Shown: in pieces, positions 56,963-64,000 of the stretch
How the letters are laid out: every line of letters starts with the position of its first letter
How positions within the stretch are numbered: position 1 is the first letter of the stretch
Origin: CAIWHR01 sp963809965
Lineage (GTDB): Bacteria; Pseudomonadota; Gammaproteobacteria; Burkholderiales; Casimicrobiaceae
DNA: 64,000 nucleotides
Direction of reading: 5' to 3'
Assembly: GCA_963809965.1 (NCBI GenBank)
Contig: CAWELU010000023.1
Span: 258,137-322,136, forward strand
Notes under the pieces: generated by a model
Database searches by the model: none
Told to the model about the DNA's origin: nothing
What the model saw: only the letters and a program-made list of their open reading frames with translations
Made by a program: the position numbers and the translations under genes

Positions 56963-57709
56963 CTACGCCCAAACTGGGGAACCGGATACCTTGTTCGCGT
57001 TGACGATGTGCGTCTCCACGAAGGTGCTCCAGTCCAGACTCGCGCCGAGTTCCTCCATCGCACCCGCGAGCGCGAACCAGTTGAGCACTTCCTGCTGACC
57101 CGCATCCTCGATCGCCGTGAGCGGCGTCGCGCGCCAGGTGGTCGTAGTCGCACGCACACAACGTTTCATACAGCCGCCGATCAGCTGGGGTATCAGGACG
57201 CAGACGCTAAGTCCGATCGCAGAGAAAGGCATGCGAACGTCGTGGCGCAGCAGGAAGCCTTTGAGTTGCTGGCGCACCTGGGTGCGGGCATTGACCGCAT
57301 CCTCGCGTGCGCGGGCGAGGTCGCGAATCGCCTCGTCCGCCGGATCGGGAATCCACACCGCGCGCAATTCACCGGCACGCGCGAGCTCGGCCAGCCGCAA
57401 GCAATCCCGGCGGTCGGTCTTGATGCGATCGCCCGGCACGCTTGGGGATCAACGACGGCGCAATCACCTGGCACTGATAACCCCGCCGCGCCAGCTCGCG
57501 CTGCAAGCCGTAGCCGGTGGACCCGCCTCATAGACCACCTGCACCTCTCGCCGCTCACCGTAGCGCGCCAAGAGCTTCCGCAGCTTGCCTACATCGTGCG
57601 CGATGCTGCCGATCAACCGCGCCGGCGCCCGACCCGCTTCCGCCACCGCCACCGCGATCGTGTCCTTGTGCACATCCAATCCGACGAAAGACTTGATACC
57701 CTCATCCAT
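56963..57709 (-). pseudogene. IS110-family transposase, truncated and frameshifted
   Basis: Start MDEGIKSFVGLDVHKDTIAV at 57709. Catalytic DEDD-type residues: Asp in VGLDVHK, Glu in VVYEAG, Asp residues in KTDRRDCLRLAEL after a frame change near 57520. The similarity ends after QQLKGFLLRHDVRM near 57230; from there the frame reads unrelated sequence and the C-terminal Ser-containing domain is missing. Only the N-terminal half of the transposase remains, so the element cannot move by itself. Confidence 0.8.
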
Positions 57710-57996
57710 GGCCGGTCTCCTTGTTGGTTGCTGACGACTCGTTCTCAGCATGTAGCTCGGCGCGGCTTGCCGCGCAACCTACGTCGCCGGAGACCGGCCG
57801 TCCGCCTTCTACAAAGCGACCATATTGTCTAGAATTTGTGAATTGTCCGGCCCCGTGACTTCCGAGCGGTACCCGACTTTCGCGCGGTGTTTCTCCGATT
57901 CGTTAGGTCGGGGTTAGTCGACAAGATCGAGTTTCATTTCGCCAGACAGTTATCGGGTAGTCGCGACATCATTCCACCGTTTGTGAGGAGGGCGAC
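57710..57996. other. Flank of the IS110 remnant and upstream region of the NmrA gene
   Basis: 287 bases. Holds the non-coding end of the IS110 element and, towards 57960-57996, the leader of the NmrA gene with a GAGGAGGG ribosome-binding site. A small hairpin (cgcggcttgccgcg) is visible near 57760. Confidence 0.4.
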
Positions 57997-58959
57997 ATGT
58001 CGGAGCAAGAAGATCATCGCAGTCGTGGGAGCCACGGGCGCGCAGGGCGGAGGGCTCGTCCGCGCGATTCTCGCCGATCGCGAGGGTCCATTCGTCGCGC
58101 GCGCGATTACCCGCAAGCCCGAGTCGGAGAAGGCCCGGGCGCTCGCCAGCCTTGGTGTGGAAGTCGTGGCAGGCGACGCCGACGATCCGCCGAGCCTGGA
58201 CCGGGCTTTCGCCGGGGCGTACGGCGCCTTCTGCGTCACCAACTTCTGGGAGCACTTCTCGGCGGAACGGGAGGGCACCCAGGCCACGGCGATGGCTCGG
58301 GCAAGTCGGAAGGCCGGCGTCCAGCACGTCATCTGGTCGACGCTCGAGGACACCCGCAAGTGGGTGCCCCTCGACGATGCCCGGTTGCCGACGCTTCAGG
58401 GCAAGTACAAGGTGCCGCACTTCGACGGCAAGGGCGCGGTGGATCGCGTGTTCGCCGAAGAGGCAGCGCCGACCACGTACCTGCTCGCCGCGTTCTACTG
58501 GGAGAACTTTCTCTATTTCGGCATGGGGCCGCGCAAGGGGCCCAACGGGAGACCTCGTGTTGGCGCTGCCGCTTGGGGGCGTCAAGCTTCCGGGCATCGC
58601 GGCGGAGGACATCGGCAAATGCGCCTACGGTCTGTTCCGTCGCGGCACCGGCACGGTCGGCCAGCGGTTCGGCATCGCCGGCGAGATCCTGTCCGGCCCG
58701 GAGATGGCGGCGAAGATGGGGCGCGCCCTCGGACGCAAGGTCCAGCTTCGACGACGTGCCGTTCGATGTCTACCGCGGCCTGGGCTTCCCCGGCGCGGAC
58801 GATCTCGGCAACATGTTTCAGTTCCAGGCGATTCTCGGCGACGAGTTCCTCCGCAGCCGCGATCCCGAGCTCTCGCGCTCGCTGAACCCGGAACTGCTCT
58901 CGTTCGACGCCTGGCTTGAGCGCCAACATCGGTCGCATGCCGATCGGGTGAACGAATAG
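57997..58959 (+). CDS. NmrA-like NAD(P)-binding protein, three frameshifts
   Basis: About 320 residues, atypical short-chain dehydrogenase of the NmrA/HSCARG type, which bind NADP as sensors or act as reductases. Rossmann motif VVGATGAQGG near the N-terminus; SRKAGVQHVIWSTLEDTRKW; YLLAAFYWENFLYFG; C-terminal FDVYRGLGFPGADDLGNMFQ. Frame changes near 58005, 58550 and 58745, each repaired by one base. ATG 57997 follows GAGGAGGG. The usual catalytic Tyr-x3-Lys is not seen, as in other NmrA proteins. Confidence 0.82.
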   Translation: MSEQEDHRSRGSHGRAGRRARPRDSRRSRGSIRRARDYPQARVGEGPGARQPWCGSRGRRRRRSAEPGPGFRRGVRRLLRHQLLGALLGGTGGHPGHGDGSGKSEGRRPARHLVDARGHPQVGAPRRCPVADASGQVQGAALRRQGRGGSRVRRRGSADHVPARRVLLGELSLFRHGAAQGAQRETSCWRCRLGASSFRASRRRTSANAPTVCSVAAPARSASGSASPARSCPARRWRRRWGAPSDARSSFDDVPFDVYRGLGFPGADDLGNMFQFQAILGDEFLRSRDPELSRSLNPELLSFDAWLERQHRSHADRVNE

Positions 58960-59118
58960 TCGGCAGAGGTATCGGTCATGCACAGGGACCAGCGCAGAGC
59001 GCGGGCGGCCCGCCTGCCAGTTCGTTGCGCGTCAACGAATTGTGGTCGCATCATCCGCGACCGTGAGGCAACACCGTGAAGCTGCGCTGAAAACCTGTTC
59101 CCTTTGAGGAAATCTGTC

Positions 59119-60059
59119 ATGGCGCATCTTGCGTGGCCCGATCTGCCATACGACGCGTGGAAGGACACGTACGAGACGCTGCATATGTGGACGCAGATCG
59201 TCGGCAAGATCCGTCTGGCGCGGATGCCGTGGCTCAACCACATGTGGCAGGTGACGCTTTATCCGAGCGCGTCTGGTCTGACGACCGGCCGGATGCCGTA
59301 CGGCGACGAGGCGTTCGAGATCGACTTCGATTTCGGTCACCCACGAACTCAACATCCGAACGAGCCGCGGCGATCGTGGCGTGATCCAACTGGTGCCGAT
59401 GTCGGTGTCACAGTTCTACGGTTCGGTGATGGAAGCGCTGACGGCATTTCGTATGCCGGTGTCCATCTATCGCAAGCCCGCCGAAGTCGAGAGTCAACTG
59501 CCCTTTGACGAGGACGACGCTCACCGATCCTACGATGCCGAATACGCGACCCGCTGCTGGCGCGTTGTGCGTTCGTCAGCCAACGTGTTTGACCGATTTC
59601 GATCTCGGTACTACGGAAAGGCGAGTCCGGTTCACTTCTTCTGGGGGAGCTTCGATCTCGCTGTCACGCGGTTCTCGGGCCGGAGGGCACCGCCGCACCC
59701 CGGCGGCGTCCCGAATCTTCCCGATCGCGTGACACGCGACGCGTACTCGCACGAGGTGAGCAGCGCCGGGTTCTGGCCCGGAGGTGTGCTCGCACCGTAT
59801 CCCCTCTTTTACAGCTACGCTTACCCTGAGCCGAGAGGCTTCGCTGACGCCAAGGTGCAGCCGCTGTCTGCGCGCTACGAGCCGGCGCTGCGCGAATTCA
59901 TCTTGCCGTACGACGACGTGCGGCAAGCTAGCGACCCCGACCGAGACGCTGCTCGCGTTCTTCCAGTCGACTTACGTGGCGGCGGCAGAGCTCGGGGCCT
60001 GGGATCGCGCCTCACTCGAAGTGCCGCCGGACAGATTACGTGCCGTCGGTATGGAGTGA
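59119..60059 (+). CDS. DUF5996 family protein, two frameshifts
   Basis: About 313 residues, DUF5996, function unknown. Family features: WPDLPYDAWKDTYETLHMWT at the N-terminus, PWLNHMWQVTLYPSASGLTT, IQLVPMSVSQFYGSVMEALT, SPVHFFWGSFDLAVTRFSGR. Frame changes near 59335 and 59935; it then ends with AELGAWDRASLEVPPDRLRA and a stop at 60059. No signal peptide. Same strand as the NmrA gene, 159 bases downstream. Confidence 0.82.
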
Positions 60060-60198
60060 TCGGTTTCGGGGAGGCAGCAGCAAGGGAGGCGTTGGCCGCT
60101 GCCCACAGTCCGACTATCCGGCAGCTTGCGTTAACGAACCGCGACTTCTGCAGCCCCGCGATCAACGTCGCTTGGCGGATGTGCGGCAGCGCAGGCGA

Positions 60199-60924
60199 TC
60201 AATGGGCGACGCCCGTCACCGAGCCGACTTGGGCACCGGGCGTCTCGAATCGCAGCCAGAATCCTCCGGGGCCCACGCTCTGCACATAGAAATTGGCGGA
60301 GCCGCCACCGGGTGAGAGCGTAACGACCGTCGCTGCGCCCGGCGCCGCACCATTGACGCGTATGTGATTCGCCGGCCCCGGGGTGCTGCCGAGCAGATGC
60401 GGCGAGATCGTGACAGCGACTGGCGCAGTGAGCAGCCGATCCGGGGTGAGCGTCATATTCACCGCCGCGCCCCCCGTCGGGATGCTGACCGGGGAAGGAC
60501 TTGCGGCGAAATTCAGCGGAACGAACTTGATGTCATCCTGGTACCCGCAAAGTGCGCCCTCGACACACTTGCAGGATACCGCGAAGCTGTGTTCGCGGCC
60601 GCCGACCGCGTAATGCGCGATCGACTCACCAGGCGCCTGAGGAACGCCGATGTAGACGCCCGTGGCACCCACTTCACCACCGAAGAAAGGCGCGTTGCGC
60701 ACCATGCTCGAGGTGCCGTTTGGCACGGGAGCCGGGGTGAATTGCGCGGTCACGTTCTCGCCGTCGAGCTGCGCAAGAAAAGACCCGGGCAGGAAATACT
60801 GGTGAAATTTGACCGAGTAACGTGTGACTGTTCCGATAGGCGTGGCCGGCTCAATGATCCAGCACGACCTGCAACCTTGCAGCAGCGTAACCAGCAGCAA
60901 CAGAATGAGACTACGGACGTTCAC
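60199..60924 (-). CDS. Predicted lipoprotein, function unknown
   Basis: 241 residues from GTG 60924. Lipoprotein signal VNVRSLILLLLVTLLQGC with Cys18 as lipid anchor; Gln at -2 is unusual but tolerated. Mature part is beta-rich and has CKCVEGALC, three close cysteines, and a C-terminal Ig-like pattern (GGSANFYVQSVGPGGFWLRF). No family recognised. Located in the outer membrane or periplasm. The longer open frame up to 60999 has no signal and is less likely. Confidence 0.65.
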   Translation of the reverse strand: MNVRSLILLLLVTLLQGCRSCWIIEPATPIGTVTRYSVKFHQYFLPGSFLAQLDGENVTAQFTPAPVPNGTSSMVRNAPFFGGEVGATGVYIGVPQAPGESIAHYAVGGREHSFAVSCKCVEGALCGYQDDIKFVPLNFAASPSPVSIPTGGAAVNMTLTPDRLLTAPVAVTISPHLLGSTPGPANHIRVNGAAPGAATVVTLSPGGGSANFYVQSVGPGGFWLRFETPGAQVGSVTGVAH

Positions 60925-61079
60925 GATGGCCCTCCCCTGGCGCTGTGGCGAACGTTTGAGCGCGAGAGGAATTGTGCGCGGTGACCGCGCGGGACGCAAC
61001 CGCGAATATTCAGAAACTACGTCGACACGCAGGCGATTGAATGTCCGGTTCTTGTGTGGCGCAACGGCTGAGTAAGTAT
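60925..61079. other. Intergenic leader of the lipoprotein gene
   Basis: Short divergent region with the lipoprotein promoter. No site was recognised. Confidence 0.35.
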
Positions 61080-61127
61080 CCTCCGGCAGAGCCGGAGGCT
61101 TTAGACGATGAGCCGCTCAAAGCGGCT
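61080..61127. repeat. Two perfect triloop hairpins
   Basis: CCTCCGGC-AGA-GCCGGAGG (61080-61098, 8-base stem) and AGCCGCT-CAA-AGCGGCT (61111-61127, 7-base stem), separated by 12 bases. A related hairpin lies about 270 bases downstream. The arrangement recalls the ends of IS200/IS605-derived non-autonomous elements. Confidence 0.6.
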
Positions 61128-61381
61128 TGAGGGGGCCGCTACCGCGACCCGTAAGTTCAAACCCTGATATTTCGCATGCGACCGCCTGATGGGGCCCCAC
61201 CAAATTTCGCCACTGCGATTACCCTGCGAACTCTTGGCCTCGCTGAATGCTCCGTCCATACCTTACCGCCCACGGACTACACTCGTCTTCGTCCATCGCG
61301 AAACTCCCTTTCGTGTGCTTGGCGGCTCACGCTTGGAAGTTTCGTTGATGGACTCCCTGAAATGTCGAACTGTTACTGCCA

Positions 61382-61398
61382 CCCCGGCAAAGCCGGGG
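61382..61398. repeat. Perfect triloop hairpin, third copy
   Basis: CCCCGGC-AAA-GCCGGGG, 7-base stem with a three-base loop, the same design as the two hairpins at 61080-61127 (shared core CCGGC-A-A/GCCGG). Together they may mark a roughly 320-base palindromic element between the lipoprotein gene and the IS30 element. Confidence 0.55.
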
Positions 61399-61506
61399 GA
61401 TCTCCCTTGTTGGTTTAGGGTCTTCCACGGTCAGCCGCTCCCCGGTGCTGAATGGCGGGTCTATGATCAGACCAGCCCCCGGCGCGCGGGTGGCCGCTGT
61501 ACGCTT

Positions 61507-62672
61507 GCGGATTCAACCGGTGGACGCAACAGATTGGTGAAATCGTTCAGCGGGTGTTTCGTAGTTTAGCGTTTTCCTTGGGCGGGTATTTAGTTGCCTC
61601 GCTACTGCATTTAGCTTGGCTTGCGAGTAGGTAGAAATATCCGTTCCCTTGGGGAAATACTGCCGCAATAGCCCATTTGTATTTTCATTGGTCCCCCGCT
61701 GCCAAGGACTCTGAGGATCACAGAAATAGACCTTGATGTCGGTCGCCAATGTGAATCGCTGGTGACCGGCCATCTCTGTACCCCGGTCCCACGTCAGCGA
61801 TTTGTAGAGTTCGTGCGGCAGCTTGCGAGCGTTCTTGATCAGAGTATTGGCGAACGTCTCGGTATCTTTGCTGGCGACCTTCACCAGCATCACGTAGCGT
61901 GTTTGACGCTCGACGAGAGTTGCAATCTGACTGCTGTGACTCCCGCACAGTAGGTCACCTTCCCAGTGCCCCGGTACGGCTCGATCTTCCGCCGTGGCAG
62001 GGCGCTCGCTGATCGATACCGCATCATGGATTCTGCGGCGATCGTCTGACTTCTGGGTGTGATGGCGCGAACGGCGCATTGCTCGTGTGCGTCTTAGATC
62101 GTCTCGTGTGACACCTGATCGTTCTCGCCGTCCGGGTAAGTACGTTTCAGCCACCCAGCAATCTGCTCCGGAGACCACATTAGTTGGAGCTTAGTGGCCA
62201 CGATGCCCGCCAACATCCGATTCTCGAGTCTACAGGTCTTGGGTCGACCTGCCCGATCCCATGCCGCTTGGTCGGCCTGGCTCGCCCGATAGCAACTCTG
62301 CCCACCATTGCGCTGGATCTCGCGGCTGATAGTGGATGGCGCTCGCTCGAGGACAGATGCTATCGAACGGATCGAGTGACCGGATGCCAGAGCACGCGAT
62401 ATTTCTTCACGTTCAGCCAGCGTCAGCGCCAACCTCGAACGGCGACGTTGCGCCGGACGTATCCCACCCGTCTCCGCCAGAATGCGTTGTATTGATGAGT
62501 GGTTTCGATCAAACAACTGGGCGATCTGCTGAAGGGACTCCCCTTTACGCCAGCGCTCCCACATCAAGGCTTTCTGACTTTCCGTGTAATAGATCCTCGG
62601 TCTTTGCTTCATCTGCAACACTCCTTCTGCTTACGCAGTCTCTAGTGTGTTGCATCGACCCGTTGAATCCGC
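61507..62672. mobile_element. IS30-family insertion sequence, defective
   Basis: About 1166 bases bounded by imperfect inverted repeats: GCGGATTCAAC at 61507-61517 and its complement GTTGAATCCGC at 62662-62672, with about 85 % match continuing inward for some 28 bases by eye. One transposase gene on the minus strand fills it. Exact ends and target duplication cannot be fixed by eye. Confidence 0.8.
61513..62621 (-). pseudogene. IS30-family transposase with internal deletion
   Basis: N-terminal helix-turn-helix parts (HSSIQRILAETGGI; HSIRSIASVLERAPSTISRE) in the first frame to VSHETI, where a stop occurs at 62096-62094. The second frame starts again with RRTRAMRRSRHHTQKSDDRR. IS30 transposases normally have about 20 more residues (YRSLFIQxRGALKKEL) between these points, so a deletion of about 55-60 bases has removed them and shifted the frame. 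The DDE catalytic residues remain: GHWEGDLLCG, TWDRGTEMAGH and NENTNGLLRQYFP. Inactive as read. Confidence 0.85.
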
Positions 62673-63142
62673 CGCTATTCAGCGGCCGCTCGGTCGAATC
62701 GATTCAACGCCGGCAGGCGGCCAACTGGAGACATTCAGCAGCGATGCGCGAACATTCGCGAAAGCAGTCGCCCGCCTCGCGGGCGTGAACCCACGCCGGA
62801 AGGCATACTATGATTGGACTTCCATTCGTCGACCGATCGAGGATCCGGCGCGCTGGAACAGATCCGGCAGGCGCTCCAAGCCAAATGACCGTGCACTTCC
62901 TCGGGCGTTCGCACGGGAGGAGATGAGATGAGCCTAGGCAAAAGTGACGTACTGTGTCTCGTCCTCGCCTTGTTCCCGGGCCGGCTCGCGGCGCAAGTCC
63001 CGTCGGCAGCGACCCGTTGCAGCCTGTCGCGCGCAGGACAAGCGGACGTTCGGCCTCGACCGTACACGCAATTAGCGGCTCAGAATCTGCGGTCGTGGGC
63101 CACCAGTGCTGTGTTAGCCGCCGACCTGCCGCGGTAAGCGGG
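62673..63142. other. Intergenic, no supported gene
   Basis: 470 bases between the IS30 element and the acylase gene. A 69-residue frame at 62928-63137 has a fair ribosome-binding site but no recognisable protein character. No RNA gene was seen. Confidence 0.4.
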
Positions 63143-64000
63143 TCAGTCCTTCTGCGCGGGGACAAATTTCATCAGTGTGTACAGCGCCTTCTGCAGGTCC
63201 CCGTTGCGGAAGAGTAGCGGCACCGTATCGTTGGTGAGATAGTCCGGAAGCAAGTCCACGTAGAACGGACTGCCAGGTACGCCGCTCGTCCCGCCGGGCC
63301 AGATGGACTCGGCCCGGACGCCGGGCGGGCCGGCCTCCGCGACAAACCGGTTGACGGGTCCTTTGTCGAACATGAAATCATTCACGCTCTGAGCGCGCGG
63401 ATCGTGTCTGGAAGCATCGACGACGTTGAAGCCGCCGTCCACCGGAAAGCCCGGAAGCGCATCGCCAAGTGGATTGGAAAACGCGCCGAAGGCTGGCGGA
63501 ACGTTGAACGGGCCGCCGAGCGGGTGCTTGAACACGATGCGGTGCAACTTGCCCCAGCGGTAGTCAGCCTGATTCGTCGAGCCGGCGAAGGCCGCAGCGA
63601 AGTCCGGACCGGCCAGGCGTCCGAGCGCGTCGGCGAGACTCTTCAGGATGACGATGTCGCGCCGATCTTCGGCTGACGCAGCGGGCGCGTTGAAGAAATT
63701 GATTCCCGACACGCCGATCCCGGGCTGAGGACGCTCCATCAAGCTCTTCAACGCCGTCATCGAAAGCTGGTCACCCGGCTTCGGTAGCGTGATTCCGGGC
63801 GGCAATGGGACACCCTCGAGCGTCGCGTCGATCGTGTTGCGGATAAACTGACCGCGCCAGACGCTATAGAATGTCGCGGCGACGCTCTCGGCGGCCTCGC
63901 CGCTCGTCGGCGTACCGAGCACCCCGTTTGAGTCGATTGCGTCATAACCTTCAGGAATTCCGGTCGGCGTGGTGAGGCTCCACGCGGCGAGCCTGCCGAC
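63143..64000 (-). CDS. Penicillin acylase family protein, C-terminal part, runs off the window
   Basis: 286 codons visible including the stop; the frame is open to the right edge (VGRLAAWSLTTPTGIPEGYD at 64000-63941), so the gene starts beyond it. The C-terminal region of the Ntn-hydrolase family is recognisable: DYRWGKLHRIVFKHPLGG, GGFNVVDASRHDPRAQSVND, SIWPGGTSGVPGSPFYVDLL. The catalytic N-terminal Ser of the beta-chain would be outside the window. Such enzymes cleave amide bonds of penicillins or of acyl-homoserine lactones; the substrate here is unknown. Confidence 0.82.
   Translation of the reverse strand, partial: VGRLAAWSLTTPTGIPEGYDAIDSNGVLGTPTSGEAAESVAATFYSVWRGQFIRNTIDATLEGVPLPPGITLPKPGDQLSMTALKSLMERPQPGIGVSGINFFNAPAASAEDRRDIVILKSLADALGRLAGPDFAAAFAGSTNQADYRWGKLHRIVFKHPLGGPFNVPPAFGAFSNPLGDALPGFPVDGGFNVVDASRHDPRAQSVNDFMFDKGPVNRFVAEAGPPGVRAESIWPGGTSGVPGSPFYVDLLPDYLTNDTVPLLFRNGDLQKALYTLMKFVPAQKD

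Noticed and set aside
62928..63137. Small ORF with a fair ribosome-binding site next to the IS30 element
   Set aside because: 69 residues without recognisable protein pattern, and no homologous feature nearby; listed only as intergenic content.

Overview
The window looks like chromosomal DNA of a GC-rich (clearly above 60 % by eye) betaproteobacterium. The evidence is the ribF-ileS-lspA-ispH block, the E. coli-type gshA and plsB, cysTWA, FNR-type TTGAC-N4-GTCAA sites and several small proteins of a betaproteobacterial type. I cannot name a genus. About thirty genes, including essential ones (ispH, plsB), are broken by one-base insertions or deletions that are undone by a simple frame switch. 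The commonest is an extra or missing G/C in a GC-rich run. This looks like an error-prone draft assembly rather than real decay, so coding regions are given here as frameshift-joined genes.

Layout. 1-2.3 kb: end of a sulfate ABC transporter operon (cysT, cysW, cysA). 2.4-5.8 kb: Nudix hydrolase, patatin remnant, alpha/beta hydrolase and a large PilZ-like protein. 5.9-11.2 kb (minus): ribF-ileS-lspA-ispH. 11.5-16.2 kb: DUF1330 protein, Cys-rich protein, J-like protein, aldo/keto reductase and a molybdopterin oxidoreductase. 16.3-18.3 kb: a LexA-like repressor divergent from an exonuclease/GIY-YIG fusion, sharing two CGAAC-N4-GTTCG operators. 18.3-23.4 kb (minus): iron-type ABC transporter plus an inositol-phosphatase-like gene. 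23.6-27.6 kb: a bufferin-type RiPP operon (bufA-bufB-bufC-doxX) divergent from an ECF sigma/NrsF anti-sigma pair. Both transcripts have the same GTAACC-N16-CGAA promoter. 27.6-28.6 kb: Cys-less glutaredoxin-like and DUF1993 proteins. 28.7-34.2 kb: nickel-pincer cofactor genes (larA-larC-larE-larB) with a second, divergent LarA homologue. 34.3-43.5 kb: beta-propeller protein, gshA, plsB and two tandem proteases without signal peptides. 43.7-53.6 kb: a protein-quality-control/stress region (PAS-PAS-PAS-cyclase, BON protein, M28 peptidase, cbpM-cbpA, three Hsp20s, Lon, and a ClpX-like ATPase without zinc finger). 53.7-64 kb: an accessory region with a duplicated small-gene/FNR-box cassette, an IS110 remnant, an NmrA-like oxidoreductase, a DUF5996 protein, a lipoprotein, palindromic repeats, a defective IS30-family element, and the C-terminal part of a penicillin-acylase-like protein running off the edge.

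The best-supported regulatory units are: (i) the metal-stress ECF/bufferin module with its matched promoter pair; (ii) the LexA-like/nuclease divergon with Gram-positive-type SOS boxes; (iii) the lar locus with two racemase paralogues. The least explained parts are the leaderless protease pair, the ClpX-like ATPase with altered pore-loop residues, and the duplicated FNR-box cassette. No tRNA, rRNA or CRISPR array was recognised.
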